The translations under genes were made by a program, and so were the position numbers. The notes under the pieces are model-generated. The model had not been told where the DNA came from, did not search any database, and saw nothing but the letters and a program-made list of their open reading frames with translations. 14,284 bases of DNA from assembly GCA_900554995.1 (NCBI GenBank), contig USJJ01000011.1, positions 1 through 14,284 on the forward strand, given 5' to 3'. Positions 6,220 through 13,091 of the stretch are shown here, piece after piece; positions within the stretch are counted from its first letter, which is position 1, and every line of letters begins with the position of its first letter. The DNA comes from an uncultured Ruminococcus sp. (lineage in GTDB: Bacteria > Bacillota > Clostridia > Oscillospirales > Acutalibacteraceae).

Positions 6220-7083
6220 ATGAAGTTTACGGAAATTCAGCAGGCGAACCTCACAAAGGTTCAGGATATTGAACTTAAGATTCTCAGAGAGCTTGACAGA
6301 ATATGCTCAAAATACGATCTCAAATATTCTCTGAGCGGAGGAACCTTGCTCGGAGCAATTCGGCATAAGGATTTTATTCCGTGGGATGACGATATAGATA
6401 TAGACCTTCGCCGAGATGATTACGATAAGCTGCTGAGCGTTTTACCGAACGAACTCGGTGATGAATTTGAATTTGTTAATTATAATGAGTTCGGAGAATA
6501 TTTCTGCGACTTTATTCCGAGAATTTTTTACAGGAACAGCAAGGCGGTAAATTCTTTCAGCGTTGACGGAGGAAAGACGAATTTTGCCAACGACGACAGA
6601 ATGAACAGGGTCTTTATTGAACTCTACTGCCTTCACGATACTGATTCAAAAACCGTAAAAAAGCAGATTTTTAAGGTTAAAATGATTTACGGACTTGCAA
6701 TGGGTCACAGATATGTTCCGTCGGACAACAGCGGATATTCGGCAATACAAAAGGCTGAGGTCGTATTTTTATCGTCTGTCGGCAAGAGGATGCCTCTTAA
6801 AAGGATTTTTTCAATGTATGAAAAGTGTGTCAATGAAATTCCGACCGGATCGGGAGATCTGTATTTTAAGCCATCGGTTCCATTGCCTGTTCAGGAAAGA
6901 AATGTTTTTGATAAGAAGCTGTTTGCCGAATATCAATACGTTGATATAAGAAATGACAAGGCAAAGGCTCCGTGCGAGTATATTAAGATACTTGAATCTC
7001 TTTATTCCAATTGGAAAGAGCTCCCGCCCGAGAAAGACAGACATCCGGGACACTTTGATCTTGATAATGTTGAGATATGGTAA
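6220..7083 (+). CDS. LicD-family phosphotransferase
   Basis: This is a 287-aa LicD-type enzyme of the nucleotidyltransferase fold. LicD proteins transfer phosphocholine or another phospho-alditol from a CDP-activated donor onto a cell-surface glycan or teichoic acid. The diagnostic block is at residues 38-63: LSGGTLLGAIRH, then the metal-binding W-DDD-ID-ID at 55-62. A downstream RIFYRN segment and length fit the family. An AGGAGA ribosome site precedes the ATG. The next gene is an IspD/TarI-like cytidylyltransferase 11 bases downstream, the expected source of a CDP-linked donor. Whether the moiety is choline, glycerol, ribitol or something else cannot be decided, because no licA/B/C or alditol-forming gene is present. 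Confidence 0.9.
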   Translation: MKFTEIQQANLTKVQDIELKILRELDRICSKYDLKYSLSGGTLLGAIRHKDFIPWDDDIDIDLRRDDYDKLLSVLPNELGDEFEFVNYNEFGEYFCDFIPRIFYRNSKAVNSFSVDGGKTNFANDDRMNRVFIELYCLHDTDSKTVKKQIFKVKMIYGLAMGHRYVPSDNSGYSAIQKAEVVFLSSVGKRMPLKRIFSMYEKCVNEIPTGSGDLYFKPSVPLPVQERNVFDKKLFAEYQYVDIRNDKAKAPCEYIKILESLYSNWKELPPEKDRHPGHFDLDNVEIW

Positions 7084-7094
7084 AGGAGAAAGCG

Positions 7095-7769
7095 ATGAGT
7101 GCAAAAAATGTTACAATTATTATGTCGGGCGGAGTAGGCCACCGCTTCGGAGCGGATAGACCGAAGCAGTATGTCAAGCTGAACGGAAGATGCGTCATTG
7201 ACTATGTTATTGATGCGGTAAAGGGCTCAGAACTCACCGATGAGGTGGTCGTTGTAATGGATCCGTCGTGTATTGATTACTCTGAGGAACTGAAAAATTC
7301 AGGATTCCATTTCGCACTGAACGGCAAGGAAAGACCTGATTCACTCAACAGCGCATTTGAGTATATCAAGGATCATTTCCACGAGTGCGAAAGGATAATC
7401 ATTCTTGATGCTGTTGCGCCGTTGGTAACCAGCGAGTTGATTGACGATTATTTAGCTAAGCTCGATGAATATGACGCTGTAATAACGTGTCAGAAGATAA
7501 CGGGCGCACTCGGAAACTATGATTTTGATCCGCTGGACAGAGAAAAATACTATATGACACAGTCACCTGAGGCGTTCCGCTTCAAGGAGATAACGAAGTT
7601 TTTTTCAACGGATTTCCCAAGTCAAGAGCTTGCATGGCAGCTGCCGAGGGAGACTAAAAAATACCTCAACTTTGATTTCAAGAACAATTTGAAATTAACC
7701 TATGATTATCAGCTCAAGTATGCGGAAATTCTTGTTCAATATCTTGATAATATAAAAGAGATAAAGTGA
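7095..7769 (+). CDS. IspD/TarI-like cytidylyltransferase
   Basis: This 224-aa protein has the CTP-dependent cytidylyltransferase fold of IspD and TarI. The nucleotide-binding motif MSGGVGHRFGADRPKQY (10-26) corresponds to the IspD AxGxGxRxG..PKQ block; ERPDSLNSAF, VITCQKITG and MTQSPEAF (for the usual QTPQxF) follow. One key signature differs: the usual DAARPxV reads DAVAPLV, so the Arg is Ala. The C-terminus ends with LKLTYDYQLKYAEILV, which matches the IspD K.T.p.Dl..Ae pattern. The ATG at 7095 is preferred over one at 7077 because AAAGGAGA lies 5-6 bases before it and the upstream gene stops at 7083. Its pairing with LicD argues for making a CDP-alditol or similar donor rather than isoprenoid synthesis. 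The substrate is unknown. Confidence 0.85.
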   Translation: MSAKNVTIIMSGGVGHRFGADRPKQYVKLNGRCVIDYVIDAVKGSELTDEVVVVMDPSCIDYSEELKNSGFHFALNGKERPDSLNSAFEYIKDHFHECERIIILDAVAPLVTSELIDDYLAKLDEYDAVITCQKITGALGNYDFDPLDREKYYMTQSPEAFRFKEITKFFSTDFPSQELAWQLPRETKKYLNFDFKNNLKLTYDYQLKYAEILVQYLDNIKEIK

Positions 7770-7782
7770 ATACTAAACATTG

Positions 7783-7823
7783 AAAGGCAAAGACTTTTTA
7801 TTATGACAGTCTTTGCCTTTATT
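7783..7823 (+). terminator. Long hairpin terminator after the cytidylyltransferase
   Basis: A perfect 13-bp stem is formed by 7783-7795 and 7808-7820 (AAAGGCAAAGACT and its complement) around a 12-nt loop. The 3' arm ends in TTTATT, so the T-run is weak, but the stem is long and lies 13 bases after the stop codon. A second T-rich run follows at about 7841-7847. It would work on both strands. Confidence 0.75.
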
Positions 7824-7857
7824 GCGCTTTAAAACCGATATTTTTTTCTCATCACTA

Positions 7858-7886
7858 TTGACAACACCCACTTCGGGGGTTAAAAT
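7858..7886 (+). promoter_or_regulatory. Sigma-A promoter of mgtE
   Basis: TTGACA (7858-7863) is a perfect -35, and TAAAAT (7881-7886) follows after exactly 17 bp. The expected start near 7893 gives a leader of about 200 nt, far longer than other leaders in this window. A GC-rich ACCC...GGGT dyad lies in the spacer. Confidence 0.85.
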
Positions 7887-7892
7887 AATTAT

Positions 7893-8090
7893 ATCAATTC
7901 AATGGAATTGCCAAAATACAATGTGAGGTGAGATTTCAGTGAGTAGTGACAGTAGCTACGGGCAACGAAACTTGAACAAATTCAATAATTTGCACAGCAT
8001 AATCACCGTTGCAGACGTCCGCTCACGAGATCGGAGCTGATATTGCGTCTGCGGCGTGGCTTTGTGCCGTGCCGAAAGGGGCGCTTTAAA
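7893..8090 (+). promoter_or_regulatory. Structured leader of mgtE, candidate riboswitch
   Basis: The leader is dense in pairings. CAATTC/GAATTG (7895-7900 with 7905-7910). GGTGA/TCACC (7927-7931 with 8003-8007). GCAACG/CGTTGC (7962-7967 with 8007-8012). TTGAA/TTCAA (7972-7976 with 7981-7985), which competes with CAAATT/AATTTG (7977-7982 with 7987-7992). GCAGACG/CGTCTGC (8011-8017 with 8046-8052). GGCGTGGC/GCCGTGCC (8053-8060 with 8066-8073, tandem GU). The CGTTGC and GCAGACG helices share bases and exclude each other, as in a switch. The last hairpin ends just before the ribosome site AAAGGGG (8075-8081). A Mg2+ sensor would be expected before mgtE, but I could not match the M-box core with confidence. 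Confidence 0.5.
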
Positions 8091-9467
8091 TTGGACACTA
8101 TGGTTGAAATCATCAGCAAGATGCTTGCCAACAACAAGTTCTCGGCGATCAAGGAAATGCTCAGCGAAATGAATATCGTTGATATTGCCGCCTTGATTGA
8201 GGAGATGGAGCCGGAAAACCAGGTTCGCCTTTTCCGCTTGTTGCCCAAGACATCGTCGGCTGATGCTTTTTCTTATCTGCCGAGCGATATTCAGAGCAAT
8301 ATCGTTGACGCAATCACAAATTCCGAGCTTGAATTTCTTATGGAGGATATGTTCCTCGATGATGCGGTTGACTTCCTTGAAGAGGTACCCGCCAATGTTG
8401 TAACACGTGTGCTTGCGCATACGAAGCCGGACACAAGAAAGCTCATCAACAAATTTCTTCAGTATCCCGAGAATTCTGCGGGAAGCATTATGACAATTGA
8501 GATGGTATCGTTTCCCGAGACATATACCGTTAAGCAGGCGATTGAGATGATCCGAAAGACTGCTCTCGACAAGGAGACGATCTACACCTGCTACTGTATG
8601 GATGAAAAGCGCAAGCTCGTCGGAACTGTACCTCTCCGCAAGCTCATTGTTGCTCCCGAGGATCAGATCGTCAAGGACATTATGGAGGATGACGAGCAGC
8701 TCATTTTTGTTAACACAATGGACGACCAGGAAGAGGTCGCCGCAATTGCGAAGAAATACGACCTGCTTTCAATTCCCGTTGTCGACAAGGAAGAAAGACT
8801 TGTAGGCATCATCACCATTGATGATATCGTCGACGTCATCGAGGATGAGAACACAGAGGACTTTGAAAAGATGGCTTTGCTGTTGCCCTCCGAGGACTCA
8901 TACCTGAAAACAGGAATTTTTACTCTTTATAAAAACCGAATCGTATGGCTTCTCATACTTATGGTTTCCGCAACCTTTACCGGCCAGATTATCGAGGGCT
9001 TTGAGGACAAGCTGTCAATGATCGCCGGACTTACCGCATCAATCCCGATGCTTATGGATACCGGCGGAAACTGCGGCAACCAGGTTTCAACCCTTGTTAT
9101 CCGTGGACTTGCTCTCGGCGATATTCATATCAAGGATTTCTTCAAAATAATCTGGAAAGAGATTCGTGTTGCGGTTCTCTGCGGACTTACCCTTGCTTTC
9201 GTCAACTATGCGAGAATGTGGATTATAAAGCTTGTCACGCATAACGACATTTCGAGCAACACATTCATAGTTGTTTGCCTTGCAATGATTTGCGCCGTAA
9301 TTGTCGCCAAGGTGATAGGCTGTGCATTGCCGATTTTTGCAAAGATTTTGCACCTCGACCCTGCGCTGATGGCAGGACCGATGATTACAACCATCGTCGA
9401 TGCACTCACATTGCTTATCTACTTCGGATTTGCAACCCTCTTCATCAACAGCGGACTGTTAGTTTAG
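8091..9467 (+). CDS. mgtE: MgtE magnesium transporter
   Basis: MgtE is a homodimeric Mg2+ channel. About 458 aa gives the full family length. Order: superhelical N domain (to about residue 130, with EEMEPENQVRLFRLLP repeats); the membrane-linking NSAGSIMT segment; a CBS pair (about 140-255, with VGTVPLRKLIV and VGIITIDDIVDVIE); then a five-helix pore domain with MDTGGNCGNQVSTLVIRGLALG and the pore-Asp segment TTIVDALTLLIYF. The start is uncertain: TTG at 8091 stands 9 bases after AAAGGGG, whereas an ATG at 8100 is 18 bases away; both give a normal protein. An upstream in-frame TTG at 8043 would put the coding start inside the leader hairpins and is unlikely. Regulation is probably by the long structured leader. 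Confidence 0.93.
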   Translation: MDTMVEIISKMLANNKFSAIKEMLSEMNIVDIAALIEEMEPENQVRLFRLLPKTSSADAFSYLPSDIQSNIVDAITNSELEFLMEDMFLDDAVDFLEEVPANVVTRVLAHTKPDTRKLINKFLQYPENSAGSIMTIEMVSFPETYTVKQAIEMIRKTALDKETIYTCYCMDEKRKLVGTVPLRKLIVAPEDQIVKDIMEDDEQLIFVNTMDDQEEVAAIAKKYDLLSIPVVDKEERLVGIITIDDIVDVIEDENTEDFEKMALLLPSEDSYLKTGIFTLYKNRIVWLLILMVSATFTGQIIEGFEDKLSMIAGLTASIPMLMDTGGNCGNQVSTLVIRGLALGDIHIKDFFKIIWKEIRVAVLCGLTLAFVNYARMWIIKLVTHNDISSNTFIVVCLAMICAVIVAKVIGCALPIFAKILHLDPALMAGPMITTIVDALTLLIYFGFATLFINSGLLV

Positions 9468-9484
9468 GTAAAACATGATATCAA

Positions 9485-9521
9485 CGCTTCGTTATCTTCG
9501 GATTGCGAAGCGCTTTTTTTT
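9485..9521 (+). terminator. Intrinsic terminator after mgtE
   Basis: CGCTTCG (9485-9491) pairs perfectly with CGAAGCG (9506-9512) around a 14-nt loop. C and then eight T residues (9514-9521) follow directly. It lies 17 bases after the mgtE stop codon. Confidence 0.9.
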
Positions 9522-9548
9522 GCACTCATCAAAAAAATATTATATAAT
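9520..9548 (+). promoter_or_regulatory. Promoter upstream of the response-regulator remnant
   Basis: TTGCAC (9520-9525) and TATAAT (9543-9548) are 17 bp apart. It would drive transcription into the broken gene at 9621, with a leader of about 65 nt. The region between 9549 and 9620 has no other recognisable feature. Confidence 0.55.
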
Positions 9549-9620
9549 CAGCATACATTCTATGTTTCAATTAAGGTTGGGGCGGTATAAACTGTATATA
9601 TTCATTTAAGATGTGGTTTT

Positions 9621-9734
9621 ATGAAGCTGTTATATGCCGAGGATGAGATGAGTATGTCCGAGGCGGTTGTTGACATACTGACCTTTCATAAATATATTGT
9701 TGACGCTGTTTACGACGGCGCAGACTCTCGATAA
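9621..9734 (+). pseudogene. Response-regulator receiver domain, 5' remnant
   Basis: The 37-codon frame begins MKLLYAEDEMSMSEAVVDIL and continues to VDAVYDGADSR before a stop. This is the first third of an OmpR-type receiver domain: the first strand with the acidic pocket (AEDE), the first helix, and the conserved V..AYDG turn. The phospho-acceptor Asp, the rest of the domain and the DNA-binding half are missing. The stop comes exactly where the next helix (usually EAL) should start. A promoter stands upstream, but there is no good ribosome site. It is almost certainly left over from a two-component system lost by deletion. Confidence 0.75.
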
Positions 9735-9819
9735 AAATTCAATCATCGTTCTTGCCGCATGTGCAGGTGTTCTGATACTCGGAGTCGCATTAGCGTTTGT
9801 TTACAGAAAGAAAAGCTAA
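9712..9819 (+). pseudogene. C-terminal membrane-anchor tail remnant of a surface or secreted protein
   Basis: In a frame shifted from the receiver remnant, bases 9712-9819 read TTAQTLDKNSIIVLAACAGV followed by LILGVALAFVYRKKS and a stop. A hydrophobic span of about 20 residues followed by YRKKS is the usual C-terminal anchor of Gram-positive surface proteins. No LPxTG sortase motif is present in what remains. The frame has a stop at 9679-9681, so no start exists. The junction with the receiver remnant lies around 9712-9735, which suggests one deletion removed the middle of the region. Confidence 0.5.
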
Positions 9820-9852
9820 AAATAAGGGGCTGTTCAATGTAAACTGCCCCTT
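9816..9852 (-). terminator. Terminator of the truB/transporter/unknown operon
   Basis: AAGGGGC (9824-9830) and GCCCCTT (9846-9852) form a perfect 7-bp stem. The stem extends past one T-T mismatch with GTT/AAC. On the minus strand the stem is followed by TTATTTTTAG, ending the operon that reads leftward. On the plus strand the following T-run is weak. Confidence 0.78.
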
Positions 9853-9856
9853 AAAG

Positions 9857-10339
9857 TTATTTGATAATTTTTACATATTTCGGATCGTTTGATCCGTGGT
9901 AATCATATACTACATTTGTTTTGCGTATCCGATATATTTTTATTTTGTCGGATTCTTTGAGCAGTACGGTTCCTATGTATTCCTTTGGCATAAATGGCGG
10001 AAATTCTTTCCTGAGTGTGCAGTGCCAAAAGCTCGTTTTCAGTGAAACAAGATCATAGCCGATCGTCACAATGTATGTGTATTTCGAAGTATCGAGCTCC
10101 AGTTTTGACGGATCTATGCCGATATCCCGCAAGCGTTCCGGGGATGTGCTTATGACTCCGTTCTCATAATCGCTGACGGAAAACCAGAAAATATTTTGCA
10201 TCTCTTCGCTGATTTCCTGCGGTTTGTCAAAGGAATAAACCTCGGTAAAATTATATCTGTGCTCAAGAAATATTGAATTAAGAACAACAATTGTCAAAAC
10301 TATTGCAGCTATTATAAATAATTTTCTTTTTCCTTTCAT
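9857..10339 (-). CDS. Unknown protein with an N-terminal membrane anchor
   Basis: I do not recognise this 160-aa protein. It has a short basic start (MKGKRK), one hydrophobic span (about residues 7-26) without a lipobox or clear signal-peptidase site, and then a polar, aromatic-rich domain of about 130 aa. It probably faces outside, tethered by the N-terminal helix. The ATG at 10339 is preferred over an in-frame TTG at 10360: GGGAG lies 8 bases before the ATG, whereas the TTG would overlap the preceding stop codon and has no clear ribosome site. It follows the EamA-type transporter by 17 bases and is the last gene before a terminator, so it is cotranscribed. No catalytic motif is visible. Confidence 0.75.
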   Translation of the reverse strand: MKGKRKLFIIAAIVLTIVVLNSIFLEHRYNFTEVYSFDKPQEISEEMQNIFWFSVSDYENGVISTSPERLRDIGIDPSKLELDTSKYTYIVTIGYDLVSLKTSFWHCTLRKEFPPFMPKEYIGTVLLKESDKIKIYRIRKTNVVYDYHGSNDPKYVKIIK

Positions 10340-10356
10340 CTTTTCCGCTCCCGGAC

Positions 10357-11265
10357 TCAACCGTCATAAACGCCCATTATAACAATACCGGTGACGGTGA
10401 GAAGGATGCACACATAGTGTTTCCACGAAAGCTTTTCTTTAAGGAAAATTCTGCCCCAGAGGACGGATGCGGCGCAGTAAGCGGAAATAATCGGCGCCGA
10501 GAGGGCAAAGTGCTCACTGTCGGCAATGGCATAGATATATGCAAACTGACCTGCCGTTTCAAACGCTGCGCCGATATATTTCGGAGCTTCCTTTTTCGGA
10601 AAGAACTTATCTTTCTTGATGAATTTAACATAAATGAAGCAAAGTATGCCACAGATGAGAAATGTCAGTTCATATGAGGTGTTGGCGGCATCCTCGTCAA
10701 GCCTTTCAAGAACAAGGCTGTCGGCAAAAGATCCGAGTGCATCAAGCAGACAGTAAATAACCGGCAAGAGAATTGCGAGAACACTTTTTGTATATTTATA
10801 GTTGCTTTTGCTCTGGCGTGCCGCTCTCAGGTCATCATCCTCTGTCATTTCGGCAATGCTGAGTCCGACAATGCCGATGGCAACAAGGGCGATTGCAATG
10901 TACTGAGCCTTAACGAGTACGGCCATTCCTGCGATTATGCTGATAATAGAAGCCAATGAACCGGATGAATTGCAGATCGGAGAGGAAATCGAAAGCTCGA
11001 TAAAACGAAGTCCGACATAGCCGATAGTCATTGACGATATGTAAAGGAATGAGACGGGCAAATAGGTGAGCATGGTTTGAAAAGTGAAGTCAACGTCGGT
11101 AAAAATAAGCGTGTATGCAGCATGAAGGCCCATAACAACACCGACTGCGGTGACCATCTTCAGTGCGCTGTGTTTATCCTTTGAGTCGGCGCAGCCGATT
11201 TTTGAAAATAAATCCGAAAAGCTCCAGCAAAGCAGAGCTGCGATAGAAAAAATAAACCATTTCAT
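10357..11265 (-). CDS. EamA/DMT-family transporter
   Basis: This is a 302-aa drug/metabolite-superfamily membrane protein with about ten hydrophobic spans arranged as two five-helix EamA repeats (roughly 1-135 and 155-302), split by a charged loop (TEDDDLRAARQSKSN). The N-terminal WFIFSIAALLCWSFSDLFSKIG is typical of first EamA helices. The second repeat ends with the usual W..I.LKEKLSW..Y....L...G pattern. Such proteins export metabolites or amino acids; this substrate is unknown. GAGG stands about 10 bases upstream of the ATG. It lies 13 bases after truB in the same operon. Confidence 0.88.
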   Translation of the reverse strand: MKWFIFSIAALLCWSFSDLFSKIGCADSKDKHSALKMVTAVGVVMGLHAAYTLIFTDVDFTFQTMLTYLPVSFLYISSMTIGYVGLRFIELSISSPICNSSGSLASIISIIAGMAVLVKAQYIAIALVAIGIVGLSIAEMTEDDDLRAARQSKSNYKYTKSVLAILLPVIYCLLDALGSFADSLVLERLDEDAANTSYELTFLICGILCFIYVKFIKKDKFFPKKEAPKYIGAAFETAGQFAYIYAIADSEHFALSAPIISAYCAASVLWGRIFLKEKLSWKHYVCILLTVTGIVIMGVYDG

Positions 11266-11278
11266 AATAATAACAACC

Positions 11279-12172
11279 TCAATATACTAATTTTTTTTCA
11301 ACATATAGCGTCCCGTCGGCAAGGTTGATTTTGCCTAAACCGAGGAACTTCTTTGCGGGAGAATAAACACGGCAGAAGCCGTCGCTTTTTTCGCCCTTGA
11401 TTCTGTTGAGGTCGAGTTCTCCGCCGTTTTCAAAGCGTATCGCCTGCTTTTCGCTGACATTGACGGCAGTGTAGCAACGAAGCATTTCATCACACGGGGT
11501 GATCAGTTCGTCAATTCGTCCTTCGTCGGCAAGCTGCTGAACGGTTTCAAGTGTAACGGTTTTGTCTATTGAAACGCCGTTGGCTTCAATGCGTCTGAGT
11601 GCGGTTATTACTGCCCCGCAGCCAAGTTCAGAGCCTATGTCGGCGGCAAGCGAGCGTATATACGTTCCGGCACTGCATGAGACCTCGATCTCAAATTCAT
11701 TGCTGCTGTCCGGAACATCAATAAGCTTTATGTAGCGAATAACCACATTCCTTGCTTCTCTTTCTATTTCGATACCTTGACGGGCGAGCTTATACAATCT
11801 GACACCGTCCTTTGAAACTGCGGAATACATCGGAGGAAGCTGACTTATTGAGCCGACAAAACGGTTGATTACCTCGTTGAGTCTGTCAACGCTGACGTTA
11901 ACAGGATTTTTCTGAAGCACCGTACCTGTTATATCGAGCGTGTCTGTGACGGTGCCGAGTAAAATTTTCGCACGGTAAGCCTTATCGTGAGTCGGCAGGT
12001 ACTGTGAAAATCTCGTCGCTCCGCCAAGCATGACAGGAAGCACGCCGGTTGCCATTGGATCGAGTGTGCCGGTGTGTCCTGTTTTATTTATTTTCAGTAT
12101 TCTCTTGACTCTGTTTGCCGCAACAAAGGACGTAAGCCCCTCAGGCTTGTCAAGAAAAATGAATCCTGTCAA
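11279..12172 (-). CDS. truB: tRNA pseudouridine(55) synthase TruB
   Basis: TruB converts U55 of the tRNA T-loop to pseudouridine. The frame reads TGFIFLDKPEGLTSF at the start, then GHTGTLDPMATGVLPVMLG with the catalytic Asp, then YRAKILLGTVTDTLDITG. Later RLYKLARQGIEIER and CSAGTYIRSLAADIG match the family, followed by a PUA-like C-terminal part. The likely start is TTG at 12172: a perfect GGAGGG stands 6 bases before it, and translation then begins directly at the conserved region, giving 297 aa. An upstream in-frame ATG at 12205 would add 11 residues unlike the family and lacks a ribosome site. It is first in the operon with an EamA-type transporter and an unknown protein, which are not functionally linked in any obvious way. 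Confidence 0.95.
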   Translation of the reverse strand: MTGFIFLDKPEGLTSFVAANRVKRILKINKTGHTGTLDPMATGVLPVMLGGATRFSQYLPTHDKAYRAKILLGTVTDTLDITGTVLQKNPVNVSVDRLNEVINRFVGSISQLPPMYSAVSKDGVRLYKLARQGIEIEREARNVVIRYIKLIDVPDSSNEFEIEVSCSAGTYIRSLAADIGSELGCGAVITALRRIEANGVSIDKTVTLETVQQLADEGRIDELITPCDEMLRCYTAVNVSEKQAIRFENGGELDLNRIKGEKSDGFCRVYSPAKKFLGLGKINLADGTLYVEKKLVY

Positions 12173-12217
12173 AATTATCCCTCCGAGCAGAGCTGATGCC
12201 TGCATTCACTGTGCTGA

Positions 12218-12246
12218 ATTATACATTATTAACAAACAAATGTCAA
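12218..12246 (-). promoter_or_regulatory. Consensus promoter of the truB operon
   Basis: On the minus strand TTGACA (12246-12241) and TATAAT (12223-12218) are both perfect consensus hexamers with a 17-bp spacer. The expected start near 12211 gives a leader of about 40 nt to the TTG start. Confidence 0.88.
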
Positions 12247-12362
12247 ATTGATGAAAAAACAATTTTAAAAGGGAAAATTTGTGCAAATAAAATATCATTA
12301 ACACAGCAAGGCTGTTTTTAATTGTTAAAACAACCAAAAACAGGGCGTTGATTTTGTTACAA

Positions 12363-12379
12363 TCTTCAAAAATTGAAGA
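12363..12379. repeat. Inverted repeat upstream of the sigma factor promoter
   Basis: TCTTCAA-AAA-TTGAAGA has perfect 7-bp arms and a 3-bp centre. It lies 16 bases upstream of the -35 of the sigma factor gene, a suitable place for an activator or repressor. No partner is identified. Another imperfect dyad, TGTTTT...AAAACA, lies at 12313-12332. Confidence 0.5.
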
Positions 12380-12395
12380 AACAGGCCGATTTTTA

Positions 12396-12424
12396 TTGAC
12401 ATTAAATTGCTAATGGGATATTAT
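12396..12424 (+). promoter_or_regulatory. Promoter of the SigH-like sigma factor
   Basis: TTGACA (12396-12401) and TATTAT (12419-12424) are 17 bp apart. The expected start near 12431 gives a short leader of about 26 nt, and GAGGTG stands before the ATG. Confidence 0.78.
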
Positions 12425-12456
12425 ATAGGCGTATCTTAGTCCTGTGAGGTGTGCGT

Positions 12457-13014
12457 ATGAGCAAAATTCCGATAAATTCGGAAACGGTTTATGCGGCACG
12501 TTACGGCGATAAAGCAGCAATGAATGAACTGATTTCGGCTTTCGCACCGACTGTTGAGAGCATTGCGTCGGGTTATGTAGGACGCTGTCCGATGACTCGC
12601 AGCGATCTTATTCAGGAGGGCATGATAGGTCTTCTCGGTTCTGTTTACGGGTACGACCCTGATGAGGGCGTGAGGTTTGAGACCTTTGCAACGGTTTGCA
12701 TTTCCAATCGCATCAAAAGCGCCGTGCGAAATCAACTGCGGAGCAAGCATATGCCGCTCAACGGATATGTTGACATTGACGACGTTGAAATCAGCGACGA
12801 TATGTCTGACCCGCAGACGATGATAATTATGCAGGAACGGTTCGAGGATCTCAGCGAGAGTATCGAAAAAAAGCTGACGCATCTTGAAAAGGATGTGCTG
12901 AGGCTCCATATCGGAGGTCATAATTACAGTTCTATTGCCGAAATGCTTTCAATAAGCGTCAAGAGTGTTGACAATGCTTTGCAAAGGGCAAGAAAGAAGC
13001 TCAAGGAAAAATGA
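12457..13014 (+). CDS. SigH-like sigma-70 family factor
   Basis: This is a 185-aa alternative sigma factor with sigma-70 regions 2 and 4 only. Region 2 (about 15-105) contains LIQEGMIGLLGSVYGYDP, FETFATVCISNRI and then KHMPLNGYVDIDD. The KHxPLNxYV block is characteristic of the sporulation/stationary sigma factor SigH and its relatives. Region 4 (about 130-182) has LEKDVLRLHIGGHNYSSIAEML followed by the recognition helix VKSVDNALQRARKKLKEK. It is shorter than B. subtilis SigH (about 218 aa). The ATG at 12457 is chosen over a GTG at 12451 because GAGGTG overlaps the latter. It may be the SigH orthologue or a lineage-specific relative; region 4 decides promoter choice and cannot be assigned by eye. 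Confidence 0.87.
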   Translation: MSKIPINSETVYAARYGDKAAMNELISAFAPTVESIASGYVGRCPMTRSDLIQEGMIGLLGSVYGYDPDEGVRFETFATVCISNRIKSAVRNQLRSKHMPLNGYVDIDDVEISDDMSDPQTMIIMQERFEDLSESIEKKLTHLEKDVLRLHIGGHNYSSIAEMLSISVKSVDNALQRARKKLKEK

Positions 13015-13025
13015 TACCCCTATGC

Positions 13026-13059
13026 CTGCGCTGTACATAACGTTTAAGGACGTGCGCAG
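13026..13059 (+). repeat. GC-rich hairpin between the sigma factor and the zinc-ribbon gene
   Basis: CTGCGC (13026-13031) and GCGCAG (13054-13059) are exact complements around a 22-nt loop. No T-run follows, so it is not a standard terminator. It could be a processing site or a weak attenuator between two cotranscribed genes. Confidence 0.45.
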
Positions 13060-13091
13060 AGCGTAAATAAAATTTAGCGAGGTAAATTATC

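Noticed and set aside
7095..7769. Housekeeping ispD (isoprenoid pathway)
   Set aside because: It is linked to licD and a flippase, not to isoprenoid genes, and the DAARP motif is altered. A donor-forming role for surface polymer decoration fits better.
7921..8090. Confident call of an M-box Mg2+ riboswitch before mgtE
   Set aside because: GGTGAG and GTGCCGAAAG recall parts of the M-box, but the GCTCC core and the CTGCCCAAA..GTC block are not present in recognisable form, so I report only a candidate structured leader.
8043..8090. TTG at 8043 as the mgtE start
   Set aside because: The extra 16 residues (basic, unlike MgtE) are the translation of leader hairpins, and no ribosome site precedes the codon.
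9735..9819. LPxTG-type sortase substrate tail
   Set aside because: A hydrophobic span and basic end are present, but no LPxTG-like motif precedes them in the remaining frame.
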